Source: Nemertoderma westbladi
Lineage: Eukaryota; Xenacoelomorpha; Nemertodermatida; Nemertodermatidae
NCBI GenBank assembly: GCA_032718475.1
Contig: JAUCBJ010003511.1
Coordinates: forward strand, 1-64,000
Reading direction: 5' to 3'
Length of the DNA: 64,000 bases
Part shown: positions 10,920 through 22,769 of the stretch, in pieces
Layout of the letters: each line of letters starts with the position of its first letter
Position numbering within the stretch: position 1 is the stretch's first letter
Notes under the pieces: generated by a model
What the model saw: the letters and a program-made list of their open reading frames with translations, nothing else
Database searches by the model: none
What the model was told of the DNA's origin: nothing
Position numbers and translations under genes: made by a program

Positions 10920-11520
10920 TAGACTTCACCACCAACTTTCCCTGCTATTACCAGGATGAGGCACAGAGTGCCCATTGGAATATGGAGACGATTAAGATAT
11001 TTACAACAGCGATGTGGTTGCAAAATTGAACAGAAAGCACCATTGTAATATCCGAAGAGAAGGCCCACGGTAAGGAAACAATCATCTGTTTCTTGGATAC
11101 CATAATAGGGAAGATGATTAATAATATCCCAATGGTGACTAAAATCACCATCTGTTCGGATGGGCCTTATAGTCAGTTCAAGAACAGATATATAATAGCT
11201 GCCTCAATTCTTTGGCTAGAGAGGTGCCATAATATCAATATAAACTGGGAATTTTCTGCATCTCATCATGGTAAAGGGGCATTGGACGGCATCAGCACCA
11301 ATATTAAAAGTGGCGTATCACTGGCAATAAACCAGTGTAGTGCAATAAGTCCACAATGCTGAAGAGTTCGCAAAGGTAGCAGCAATTGGTAACAATGCCA
11401 ATGTGATAAAATGGTTCAACATCAATAATAATTTTAATGTGTTTCACCACTCTCCCGCCATACTGGGAATATTTTCAGCGCACCATGTCAGTACCTTTCG
11501 GCCAGCAACCGGGATATGAA
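10920..11520 (+). pseudogene. DDE-type transposase-like fragment (SDGPYSQFKNRY family)
   Basis: After a splice-acceptor-like TTATTGCAG the frame reads VDFTTNFPCYYQDEAQSAHW. After a stop near 11028 it continues with ICSDGPYSQFKNRY and WEFSASHHGKGALDGI. A frame change near 11340 restores NAEEFAKVAAIGNNAN. The order of acidic residues (DF, SDG, HGKG..DG) and the aromatic spacing match an uncharacterised transposase-derived family common in invertebrate genomes. At least one stop and one frameshift make it inactive as it stands. I cannot name the superfamily with confidence. Confidence 0.5.
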
Positions 11521-11959
11521 AGGAGGTCATTCTCAGAGAATATTCGGCGTCATCTTCCACCATGGGGTGGTTCGTTTGTTTTATTGGATATTGAGGGCGA
11601 TACCACAAGTGAGGGGGAATGTAGCGATGCTGGCATTGATAGCCAAACCACCATTGGGGAAATCGACATGCCAAACGATCCTGCATATTCCGATAGATTA
11701 ACCATTGACCAGTCTGTTTACACCATTAAAGATGACATGGGCGCATCAATGACTCTAATGACAATGATAGAGACTTAATCAGTAGTTGCCATCCTCTATC
11801 TGACAAATTATTCAGCAGCGATGAGTACTCCAGCGAATGAATACAGTAAAATTTGAAAAACTATTAGTAACAATGTAAAATATGTAGCGTGGTACCATTG
11901 ATATAAAATATGTGTTGATATTAATAATATAATACATTAATAAGAGAATCAACTATATA

Positions 11960-12476
11960 ACCATAACTGCTGCACTCTGTTCCTGACAGCAATGCTGTCC
12001 CTGTCAGTCAGCGACGTAATTCTTCTATTGACCAATCTGTTAGAAATAAATGTACCAGTAACGGTACTGGTAATGATAAAAGTATATCAGATTCCTCCAG
12101 TGTATCAGATATAGATATGCCACCCACTGACACTAATACCCAGTGGGCAGAGAATAAGGTAGACGATGAGGTGGATCTTAGTGCCAGTTCTCCGGTAATC
12201 ATACTTAATCCTTTCTTGTTCTTTCTCCTACAATGCACTTCTACCTGTACCTATGAGGTCGGGAGTGCAGCCTGTCTTAAACATTTCACAGCGGAGGAGA
12301 TTTGGAAGGCTAAAGTCCTACTATTTACGAGAGAGGAGATGGGTAGCGAGCTGAAGAATCGGCATGACACGCCTGACCGCAGTGCGAGTGAGGCCAATGT
12401 TAAAGACTCATGGGATAAACTTCGGGAGATGGATCGAACGTGCCAAACCTCCCCACTCTCCCCAACTACTTTTTAA
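11960..12476 (+). CDS. Hypothetical acidic/coiled open frame, possibly retroelement ORF1-like
   Basis: A frame open from about 12003, with a possible ATG at 12117, runs to TAA at 12476. It has a Ser/Asp-rich start (SDIDMPPTDTNTQW), a short hydrophobic patch, then HFTAEEIWKAKVLLFTREEM and NVKDSWDKLREMD. The last part resembles the helical domain at the start of some LINE ORF1 proteins. No adjacent RT supports this, and a decayed host exon is equally possible. Confidence 0.25.
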
Positions 12477-13224
12477 ATATTAGAATGGTTACTGGTATTT
12501 TATTTAAAGATATTTTCAGAGATATATCAGAGAGGTAATTATGGTGCAGGAAATATGTATTCCTCGAGTGTTGGAAATCGCCCCTCCGGTAGGTTGTACC
12601 CAAGTCGAGGCTATTACTCACCTCTATTATAGGCTATTACTCAAGCCAAGCGATGCTTGATCCTGTAACAGTATGGAATGCAGTGATGCTGATGGCGCCT
12701 GCAATTTCAGATGTATCTCCACACTGTTGTAAAGGTCATTGCCCCCGACACGCAAGAATGTTGGGCATGGTTTAGGGACAGCAGAACTATGGTAATAGTT
12801 AGTTAGATGTTGGAACTGGCATAGAGTTTGTATGTAGTTCTTAGTATTAGGTGGTTTGTAATAAGTGATATAGCAGTAGGTGCCAGTTCAGAAATTGTAG
12901 TGATCAGTTAAGCTCCGGAAATGCGAGTCCCCAGAGCTAGTAGTATGTGTTTTTGGTGATTAGATGTACAGGAGCCTAGGTGTTGTAGGTCTAGATAAGT
13001 AATGTTAGATGAATAAAACGGTTCTGCAGTGATCGCTGTGTACAAGGCATAGTGGAATGTAAGTAACGAGTGTAGTGATAGTGGAATGGAAATAGGCCTT
13101 GTAAGTAAATAAAGCAAGCAAAAAGAACAGCAAGAGCAGAAAAGTAACACACAAATTTTTGCACACTACATTTATCCCTCGATAAATGTAAACTGATGTT
13201 GAAATTATATTCCCATCATTCCTA
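12477..13224. other. No recognisable gene
   Basis: Mixed-composition sequence with short open frames on both strands. None has a recognisable domain or supporting signal. Confidence 0.35.
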
Positions 13225-13280
13225 CAGTCCCGCTCACCAACAGAGTGCCATCGGATCCGATCTGAACAGATCGGATCCAA

Positions 13281-13395
13281 CAGCTTCAAACACTTTCAGA
13301 CAAACTCTAACAGTCCAACAACTTCAAACAGATTCAGACAGCTTCAAACAAATTCACACAGTTTCAAACAGAATCAGACAACTTCCAACAACCTG
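13281..13395. repeat. 20-bp subterminal array, left end of the Tc1-type element
   Basis: Tandem units such as TTCAAACAGATTCAGACAGC, each made of two 10-base halves. The array at 15341-15520 has the same orientation, so the two arrays are direct while the termini are inverted. Confidence 0.75.
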
Positions 13396-15340
13396 TCAAT
13401 CACTCCACCCACACACAACTCCAACTCAACTCCCATCTTCTTGCGCGCAGACAGAGTGAAAGCGTTTGAAACTACTAAAGGAACTCCATACATAAAGCCA
13501 CAATAACGACGTGGACTGGCCACTGGCGGCGCCCTTGAGCGTGAACATTCACACTGTAACTTAAGCCGACCTGAAGGAACAGCCCATTAGTGAGGTCGGT
13601 ATTTCTCTTTATTCCTGTCGCTATCTTTGTATAACACAATAGCAGAAAGCTAACCAGTGGTCTACCCCCAATACAAGAAAGCCAAGTTGGCTACCATTGA
13701 AATGAATGGGGAATGGAATTCTGTGTTCACATACTAATGTCGCTTTGGGTTGGTCTAAACAGAGCCATACAATAGAGCTTTACCAAAATACAAGAGCCAA
13801 GCAGCCGCGGTATAGGTCCAAAATGCCCATGTAGAATTTCTTCGAATAAGGCTCAATTTCGTTAACTTACATTAATTAAAATACTGATAGATATATTTTG
13901 CTTTTCGCGGGAGAGAACAGTCTCCCCCTCTGCAGTTAATATAGTGTACGTACATTGTGTTAATTATATCGTTGCGTTTATTTATATTTATACAGGTTTG
14001 GATATGATCTGTACTAGTTTGATTTTTGTTTTGTCAATTAATTGTGCAGTTAATTTGTCAATCACAGCCTTAATTGGCTACATTGCTTCTTGTATGAATG
14101 AATATAATTGGTTATTAAGACATTATTTTAATTAGTATCTGGTGTGATTAGGTCTACCTTTTACATAACAACAGTACGGCAATGGCGGATATACATTAAT
14201 TACATCATAATATGGCAGTTACGTGAAAACATGTAAGGGCCTTCACATTCCCAATTCTGTAACTAATCTATTATGTTGTTCAATACTACTTTATGATATT
14301 CATTCACATTTAACATTAACAGCCACGTTTTATCACCCCCCCCCCCCCCCTTCCCTCCCCCTCCAATGTGACAAACTATCACGATATGTTGGCGTTGGGC
14401 CCCATCCCTACGACCACCCTCCCTTGCGAAGGGTTAGGGGGGTCTTTCGACCCAAAGGGTAGTGATAATATTCAAAATAAATTATTAATTAAATAAATAA
14501 TTAAATTAAATATTCAAAATGTAATACGTAATTTTATTCTTAAATTGGTACTTTTGGATGCTCAATTATTTAATGTAAGATAGAGCGATATTGTGTTACA
14601 AAATAAACTGAACTGTAGTAATTTTACTGTATTGCTTCCATAGTTTCTGCAAATGAGCAAAACAAATTATGAACTCCTTAGTGAACTGCCTTACTCAATG
14701 TTAAATAATTTAATGTACTCGAATATTTCTTACGTAACTAAGGAACCGCTTAACAACATAAACCAATATTGGATATTGAGTCCGTTTCGAAGTTCGCCTT
14801 GCAGAGACTAAAGTTGCAATAACTTTTGAGTGTGTGAATATAATTTACTCAAATAGGGTAGGTGCGCGAAAAATAGTTGGATTAGAAGTATTACGTGCAA
14901 ACATTTCTATTTCGATGCGCTTTCAACACAACTAATAAAATTTACCAAAAATATTTTTTTCACTCATTGTAAAATTATAGTTACTGTTTGCTTAATCTGT
15001 TTGTGTTTATATCTGTTTATGTGCAGTATTTATTGCCCTACGTCAAAGAAACTAATATATTATAGCATTATTTACATTTCTAATTAAGGAATTAAAAACG
15101 TGTTGGTGTTATTATATTCATTTATCGGAATTTATATTATAGGAATTAATATTCCTTTCTGCATGCTAATTAATTAATTGATATAATTAACGACATAATT
15201 ATGTAAATAAAAATTGTTAAATGAAACAAATCTTTGTTTCGATTTATAATTGACAATAGCACACCCTCACAATCACTTCAAATTGAGAGTAAAAGTGATT
15301 GACATTTTGTTAACGAACTACACTTTTGTAAGGCATTGGT

Positions 15341-15520
15341 AAATTCCAACAATTTCCGATGGCGTCAAACAGCTTCAGACAAATTCAAACAGCTTCAGAC
15401 AATTTCAAACATCTTCAGACAATTTCAAACAACTTCAGATAGCTTCCAACAACATCCAACAGAAATTTCAAACACTTTCAGATGGATTTCAGACAGATTC
15501 AGATGGGCTCCAACAGACTA
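15341..15520. repeat. 20-bp subterminal array, right end of the Tc1-type element
   Basis: Tandem units such as TTCAGACAATTTCAAACATC with a 20-bp period, orientation matching the left array. Subterminal arrays of this kind in DNA transposons can bind transposase; that role here is inferred. Confidence 0.75.
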
Positions 15521-15737
15521 AACTTGTTGGAAATATTTTCTCCAACAGAATCAAACAGTACTAAATCTCCGCATTGTGCTTGTTTGAAGCTGTCAGAGTG
15601 TGTTGGATCCGATAGGATCCGATGGCACTCTGTTGGTGAGCGGGACTGTAGTTGCTGAACCTGGAGCCTCTGCATTAGGGTGGGTCATAAAAATCAAAAG
15701 TCCACGAATTACATAGGAACTTACCCAAAAGGTGAGG

Positions 15738-16049
15738 TTATGTGTCCATAAAACATGGACGTTTGATAATAGGATTACTATTATCTTTTATGAAAAATGC
15801 CCCGTTAAATTCGGGCTCCAAAACAGCCACTGTCGATCCAATCCCCATGTCATCAAATCTAAGAATGTTTGCAGGCCTCGCCAATGTTGTGGTAAACAGG
15901 AGGGCAATACTACCCCCAACATTTGCCAATACTATCGTTCTGTCGAACCGTTTCTCCATGGAAATGTTCGTACGTTTGCTGGCGTTTCGCATTTTGTTAA
16001 ATTCAATACAGTGACGATGACCACTTGTCATCCATGACTGGTTCATCAC
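15738..16049 (-). pseudogene. Unnamed DVGIG family, copy 2
   Basis: The minus-strand frame carries GSIALLFTTTLARPANILRF followed by DDMGIGSTVAVLEPEFNG and AFFIKDN. It aligns with the copies at 7927 and especially at 44501 (GRIALLFTISSARSAKILRL, DDVGIGLTLTILEPEYNR). The upstream part (RHCIEFNKMRNASKRTNI) is basic. It starts just beyond the right end of the Tc1-type element. No catalytic motif is recognised. It may be one exon of an inactive transposon gene. Confidence 0.45.
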
Positions 16050-19000
16050 CCGTTAGAAGCCAAGCGCTTATCAGCCCATTGAAGGACCTCCTTTCGAAGG
16101 GATGTTCCCCAATCACCGCGTTATCCATAATCTGCATAAAATAGTTGTAATTATTTCTATATTTTGTTTATTTTTATATTTTATATTTGTATTTTATATT
16201 AATTAAGTAAATTAATGAATTAAAATGAAACTTTATGACGTAAATATAACTACATAATTTATACCACATATTAAGGATAGGTGTAGAGAACATCCACCGT
16301 TGGAAATCCTCCAACATATTCCCCTCCCGACTCGAATCCCGAAATGGAAGTAGATATGTTCAACGTTGATGAGATCAATGACGAGGACATTGTAGCTACA
16401 TTTGAACAAAAGGGAGTGGTTGGCCCTACATTATTCGCAATTAGATATTCTGGAATGTTTTGAATTAAAATTAATTGTTTCGGCATAACCTACCTATATT
16501 GTTAACATTGTTCATGCAATATTTTTTTACTAGCTATTGATATAATCTATTTGAAATCTATAATGTTTTATAACTATTTATTTATGATTGGGTCGCAATT
16601 GTTCGGGTTGCAATTGTCCGGGTGGACAAAACTTCATAATTATTACATAAATTTAAATTTAAAACAAAAGATATTGAAAATTAAATCTAAAATAACCTGT
16701 TACTTCGAGTCTGATAGCGTGAATTTTATTTATCATTTTTGAATAGGTTTAATTATTGTTTTCAACTATAATACATATGCCTAAATTTAAAAACACTTAC
16801 TCTCATCTGGTTTAGTGTGAAAAAGAGCGACGTGAACTGCCACGACGAAAATACGTGTGGCAGAACATAGACCAGACGATCGGTAGTGATGTCCTGCAAC
16901 AGGAACAACATTTCAGGACAAACATGTCCTGAAAGTTGCCCATCCCCTTAAGTCCACGGCAAACCCCCCCCCCCCCCCCACAGACTTTCTGCATTGTCGA
17001 TGTAAATGATGAAAATTTGTTTTCTAGACAACATCGAGCCAGACATGTAAGGGGACACTTACACACAGTTCAAAGGCGGAACAGCTGGGGAAACAGAAAG
17101 TCATACTTAATAGAAAAACTGAAGACAGGCATTATAAACAATCCGACAGACAAAAATGTATTTGAGCCTTTAGCTTGTGCGGTCCATTGACTATTGATTT
17201 ATATACATCACTTAAGGACTACAAAGACTTTGTAAACAAAAAGAGGAAAAAATACTATGAAATCATAAAGAAAAGGGAATACCCACAGGCCAGAGAACAA
17301 CAAGCACAATTGGATACAGCCACGACTAATCTTGATGAACATGAATCACATACTGCGTGCGGCAAGACGGGTTGTCCCATGGAAAGGTAAAAAATTATTC
17401 ACCCAACAAACAAAGAATACTGTGTTGCGAACACATGTGCAACTTACAAAGCACACAAAAAAAACAAAAATGCAATGAATCCAACTTAGTAACCAAGGCC
17501 TGTGATTAGCTAATTTAGAATTCATAAGCTGTTTGTAGTTGAAAACTTTCTGGATGCCAAGAATGGATTGTACTATTAATAATAAATTCAGACGTAACTA
17601 AGTATTTCATTACGGAAAACAATTAACAAAAAATATGTGAATGCTACTTTTTAATATTATAAAATTGGATTCTTGTTTAAATCAAACAAACATGTAAATA
17701 ATGAGTTCTGTGGTGTACATTATCATACATTATCTGGCCCTCAAGCATAGCTGCATAGACCTTGCTTCTTTGTATCTTGACGTAGTGGACATTGGCCTTG
17801 TATTGTTCATATCCAACCAGTGTCTATCTCTCTCTGGGAAGCCAAGCACATAAGGTAGACTCCATTATGTGGTTTACTTTTACTGGTAGTAGGTGCCACC
17901 AGCACCACCACAGCACTGTCGTGTGTATGAACAGACATGTCTTGATTATGTGGATTCTATTAGACATATTTTATTTAATTTTGTCAAACATATCAACAAT
18001 ATGCGTATACATACCGAATACGGTATGTATTCGGATCTACCACAGCAGTAACACTTAAGAGGGAAATTGTAGTCGGAAATATCCTAACTCAAAAAATGGG
18101 GAGGAGATGGGAAAGAGTTGTAGTGACATAATTCTACATTTGAAAGGGGTATATTCACACATATCTCAAAAGTTAGGCGAGGCTGCTAGTACATATAAAA
18201 TAATACACCAAAATCACACATACATTTTCGCAACTGGACAGTCGTACATAAAGTATCTCGATAATAATAGTGGGAGGTAGGGGGGTGGGTGATAAATATT
18301 TATATAGTTTAATAAAAATATACTAACGGAGAAACAGACAAACCAAAATAAATTTCATGTCGATGATCAAAAAAAACAACTGTAAAATAATTTATTAATT
18401 TTTAAAACTTTTATTAATAAAATTAACTAACATTCATTGCAGCATTCCCAATGAACATGGCGGTAAAGACAATTTTTGACAATTTTCAAGATATGGTATT
18501 TTGCCTTATCTCGGAAGTATAGCGTTAAAAAATTTATACAAATACAATATTTTAAAAATACAAATAAAATAAATAAAATAATATGGCTACTGCAAGCTAT
18601 ACTCTAAATAAGTGAATTATAAATTTAGTGTGAATGATATTCACATTTTAAATTGCATTTGCATACCTGCCCACTGCCTGAAACCAAACTGTTGTGTTGG
18701 AGACACACTCGTTATATGCAACTTCGGCGGCTCAAAGACCCGTTGACCCATTTCATCCACCGTCGAAGTCGACGACTTGGACCAGCCACAGATATCCCAT
18801 CCTCCCCCGTAGCGAGCGACCTCCGCTTGATCATGAGCACGAAGCTCCTCATTGCTAATCCTCTGATCAATACACTATATTGGAAGGAAGTTTAATAATA
18901 TAATTATACGAAGTTCTACTATTTAATATTGTTACTATTACTACTATAAGTAAGCATCCAACTCATATTAGCCTTAAAAAAAATTATCAGACGACTAATA

Positions 19001-19390
19001 TAACTGTAAATAATTTGGCTTAGAATTTGCATACCATGTAATAGGGACCTTACGCTTACATGTATGCAGTAGCGTGTGGGCGTAGCTATTGGTGCAGGCG
19101 TAGGTGTGAAAACTTATGTCGGATATTCTTAATCAATTTCGATAAATGTACGTTTTCAAAAGTTCTATTATGGTAATTAAAATATTCAGCATTAGGCGTC
19201 CTACTAACAGCCTCATTTAATATAAAAACATTAATTGTATATTCTTAAAAATTTTTATCATAAGTGAATTATCATGAAGTAGGCCTACTTTTTGCAAATA
19301 CGAAAAATTATGTGGTAGTCAACTCAACTCGCAAAGTATTACTGAACCTTTATTCCATTTGTCTATACATACACGTTCGTGGGGACTTCG
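16050..19390. other. Gene-poor stretch with small exon-like pieces
   Basis: Short open pieces occur near 16330-16460 (EMEVDMFNVDEINDEDIVA), 16936-17190 and 17175-17390, none with a recognised family. A C run lies at 16966-16979. TACATACCG and CGGTATGTA form an exact inverted repeat near 18009-18030. I see no confident gene. Confidence 0.35.
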
Positions 19391-19982
19391 CGCAGCACGT
19401 AGTCGGCAAGCCTTGGTATACGGTTCATATAGAGCAAATGGGGCATGTCTAGTTTGGACCCCATATCCCATGCTATAAATGTATTCATTCGATATACAAT
19501 CATATGTTAATCCGCTAGGTGGTGTCAAATTGTTATTCTGCAATTTCGTACTTACCAGTGCAGCACTGTACAGCAGTACCGTACCGGTAGGCCTATGTCA
19601 TTACTTCTGAGTCTCTAGCGGATCCCCAATTAAATGTCTTAACTTTTCAATTTCGTAAAAGATAGACTTCATGATTCTCTACAGGCCACCAAAATTTCAG
19701 CTCAGGAAAATGAGGCCTTCCCGAGAAATTTAACATTTTCTAAAAACCACATAAACTGTCGTAGCTGACGACAGACTGCATGATTTTTCACCAAACTTTA
19801 CAAACTTTCTAAACTTTCTCTCTACTACTTACCTACTAAGTTTGGTTCAATTCCGAACCAGCGATGCCGAGAAATTCGCGTTCAAACATTTACCAGACAG
19901 ACAGACAGACAGACAGACAGACGGACATGCCCCATTTGCCCTATATGAACCGTATGCCAAGGCTCGCCGACTACGTGTCTCG
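19391..19982. repeat. Inverted pair of ~60-bp repeats
   Basis: The stretch 19391-19450 (ending AGCAAATGGGGCATGTCTAG) is the imperfect reverse complement of 19925-19982 (ACATGCCCCATTTGCCCTAT ... CGACTACGTG). Between them lies 0.47 kb ending in a (GACA)n run. This looks like the same repeat end inserted twice in opposite orientation, or termini of one element. No duplication was found. Confidence 0.6.
19891..19923. repeat. (GACA)n microsatellite
   Basis: About eight GACA units directly before the right arm of the inverted pair. Short simple-repeat tails like this are common at ends of LINE/SINE-type repeats. Confidence 0.9.
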
Positions 19983-20434
19983 CCCCACAGTTGATTTAGG
20001 AAACATTACATATCAATGCTAAAATAGCAATGCTGTTTATATCTATTCATAAACTAATTACTAACGTTCAAGTACTCTCCTTCTACGAACAACAGTGTGA
20101 ATGAGTTCGAATTGAAGGGCTCATGTCGCAGAGGCACTCCCTTCTCGTTGACAGCCTGTGGAATATCAATATCTGTCGATATTACCCACCTCCTTTCCTT
20201 TGAATATGTTGTGGAATAACAGGGACATGTATGGAACAAACCATACGTGCCCTCACACATCACCCCACTACAAACTGAGGTTAGGCGAATCTACAATTAA
20301 AATTAGTAACAATACAGTAAATACTAGACTAAGTGTAGGTCCCTCATGAGGAAGAAGAGAAGATCAGGTCTTCGATCATGGGCAACACAACTGATGGCCA
20401 AGGATCTGTCTACTTTCACGTTCAACGAACTGGA

Positions 20435-21971
20435 ATTGCATCAACGCTATGCTGGTAACTCAAAAGGATATTGAAAAGGTAGACCAAGATATTTACACAA
20501 TTGTTGATATTGATCAAATTTAGAAGGCGATTTTTGATGCCAATTCTTATCATAGTGTATTAAATAAATATATTTATGAGATAAAATTGTCTCTGTCTAA
20601 GGTAAAAACTTCTGAGGAAGCTGAAGCTACTTTTTTTACATTCTGATCCCGTAGCCACAGGATCAACCAATATAACTCCACGCATTTACCAAAATTAGAT
20701 CTTCAAAAATTTGATGGTAACGTAGAAGAAATAGTTTTGAATCCGTTGTCCACAAAACCAATCTACCAGCTATAAAAAAGTTTCAATACTTGCATAGTAT
20801 AGTACCTTAGATGGCGCAGCAAAGATATCATGCAAAGGTTTGTCCTTGACTTCAGATAATTATCCGGTGGCTATTAAATTGCTTAAGGATCGTTTTTTAG
20901 AAAATGAAAAGATAATTGATTCACATATGGATAAATTAGAATCCATTGATGCTGTTACCTCTACCAATGCAAGGGTATTAAGGAATTTTTTAGACAAATG
21001 TCTTGTCCACATTAGATCTTTGGAATCTCTGGGTTTAGATCAACAGTGCTTGGGAATTTCAATTACGAGTAAGATACTAGAAAAGGTCCCTGAAGAAATC
21101 AGGTTGGAAACAATGCAGCAATGCAAACAAAACAAAACGAATCCAAGGGATCTGGCAAAAGTATTAGAATATCTAGATAACGAAATTGAAAATAGGGAAT
21201 TAATTGAAATTACTACACCCAAGACTATTTGTAAACCAGCAAATAAATACCAAGATCAACAACAAACAGCGAAAGCATATAAATCAGTTCCTACAATGTC
21301 TGCTTGTGTTTTTAATGCTGAAAAACGAACAAGAGAATTTGTAGATCAAGACCAATTTGTGTTTATTGCAAAACTGTCAATCATAAATCAGATGCTTGTG
21401 ATGTGGTCACTGGTATTTCTAAAAGAAAAGAATTGCTCGTAAAAGAAGGCCGCTGCTATAATTGTATCGAACTAAAACATACCAAGGCTTTTTGTAAAAG
21501 CCGTGGTCGATGTAAACATTGTAAAGGTAGACATCATAGTTCAATTTGCGAAAATTCTAATAGAATTTCAAACGCAACAACTTCTGTATCAAATTCCAAT
21601 AACGATAATTTATGTCTTTCCAGTAATATTTCTAGTGAAGTTTTACAGGCTGAAGCTATGGAAAACGTCATATACACGACGTCTATAAAGAGAGGACCTC
21701 GAGCAGGGTGCTACTGTGAACAGCTCGAGTTGATTGTGTTAATCCAAAAACTGGAATGACAATGCCGGTTCGGGTATTCTTTGATCCAGGAAGTCATCAA
21801 TCTTACATAGTAGAGAGGGTTCACTGTGAGTTGGAATTACAAAGCATTGATAACGTTAACATTAATATTAATACATTTATGTCGGAACAATTTGAGCATA
21901 AACAACTAAACCTTGTGGAATGCATTTTAAAGAAAGAAAATCATTATCGCCCCCTAGCTGCAGACAATTGA
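20435..21971 (+). pseudogene. BEL/Pao retrotransposon gag-protease remnant
   Basis: The order is gag, zinc knuckles, protease. An interrupted start contains LPKLDLQKFDGN near 20690, then SLTSDNYPVAIKLLKDRF and a helical segment with HIRSLESLGLDQQCLG, typical of the Pao gag domain. After a frameshift near 21350 come Cys/His knuckles (CVYCKTVNHKSDAC, RCYNC, RCKHCKGRHHSSIC). Another frame change leads to VRVFFDPGSHQSYI, where the retropepsin active-site region expects D-x-G. The copy ends around 21971 before RT. Several stops and frameshifts show it is dead. Confidence 0.75.
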
Positions 21972-22290
21972 ATATTACAGTCTAGGATTCATTTCGTTCT
22001 ATTTGTATTACTGCACCCACTAGAGGGACCTACCACACTAACCTTATCTACATATGTATGAAGATCACCAGAAGTACCTCCACTCACACAATCTAATGGC
22101 ACAGACACACCAGAACTCTCAGCCACACGCCCAGCATTATCATCACCCACACGTACATCATCCACAACACAAACACCACCACTGACAATTGAATTCTTCT
22201 CAATAGTTAATTCAGTAGAATTAACATCTACCATCAGTTTATGTATTGTTTTTTCGTTAACCTCCTTTCCCATCTTTCTGACAAATGCAA

Positions 22291-22551
22291 CTAATAGATT
22301 GCACCAAGCGACTTACATTTCATCGATTTTATTTCCAGGTCCACTATCTCTGATTCTAATGTCGTATTGGATCGTTTTGCTATCTTAACCAACTGTCCAG
22401 CTTTGTTTGGTGATATTTTGTGTGTTGATGTTAGATGATCTTTTAAATATTTTAATGTTTTAGAATCAATAGGGCATACTTTCTCGTGGCGAGTTGGTAT
22501 TTTCGTTGCGTTTGCAGCCTCGGACTCATTGGAGTAACCTTGATTAGACAT
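22291..22551 (-). CDS. Small single zinc-finger-like exon
   Basis: The frame starts with ATG at 22551 and ends at 22291. It contains VCPIDSKTLKYLKDHLTSTH, a short finger-like motif, then a Lys-rich helical tail. It resembles in layout the first exon of the gene remnant at 60412-60523 (CPVDGC ... HLKHH). The first finger has a single clear Cys, so zinc binding is doubtful. A Ser/Val-rich open frame continues beyond the stop at 21989-22273 in another frame and could be a second exon. Confidence 0.35.
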   Translation of the reverse strand: MSNQGYSNESEAANATKIPTRHEKVCPIDSKTLKYLKDHLTSTHKISPNKAGQLVKIAKRSNTTLESEIVDLEIKSMKCKSLGAIY

Positions 22552-22769
22552 CTAATAAAAAAAATTATATATACTAAATACAATTAAAAAATTATTATAT
22601 TCATGCAATAATAAACTGTCTCAGTGGATCTGTCCCATTTTAACCAATATAATTAAAAACCCACCCACCACCCTAAGCATGCACTCCCTGGGATCCCCTC
22701 TGGTAGTCTGGCAAAATTTAAAAAATATGTTATAGTGTTTGTAACTTACTTGAATTATTGTTATTGCAG

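Larger units (their letters stand above)
13225..15648. mobile_element. Tc1/mariner-type non-autonomous element, 2.4 kb
   Basis: The left end CAGTCCCGCTCACCAACAGA is exactly inverted at the right end, and identity extends 34 bases to GGATCC. TA dinucleotides flank both ends (13223-13224 and 15649-15650). CAGT ends with TA duplication are typical of Tc1/mariner. Inside the left end GGATCCGATCTG and CAGATCGGATCC form a perfect 12-bp inverted repeat (13253-13278). Each end carries a 20-bp tandem array of TTCAAACA/TTCAGACA words. The interior has a poly-C tract near 14337 and no transposase. Confidence 0.7.

Noticed and set aside
13944-14135. Membrane-protein-like frame within the Tc1-type element
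   Set aside because: It is hydrophobic because of T-rich sequence, short, and without family resemblance.
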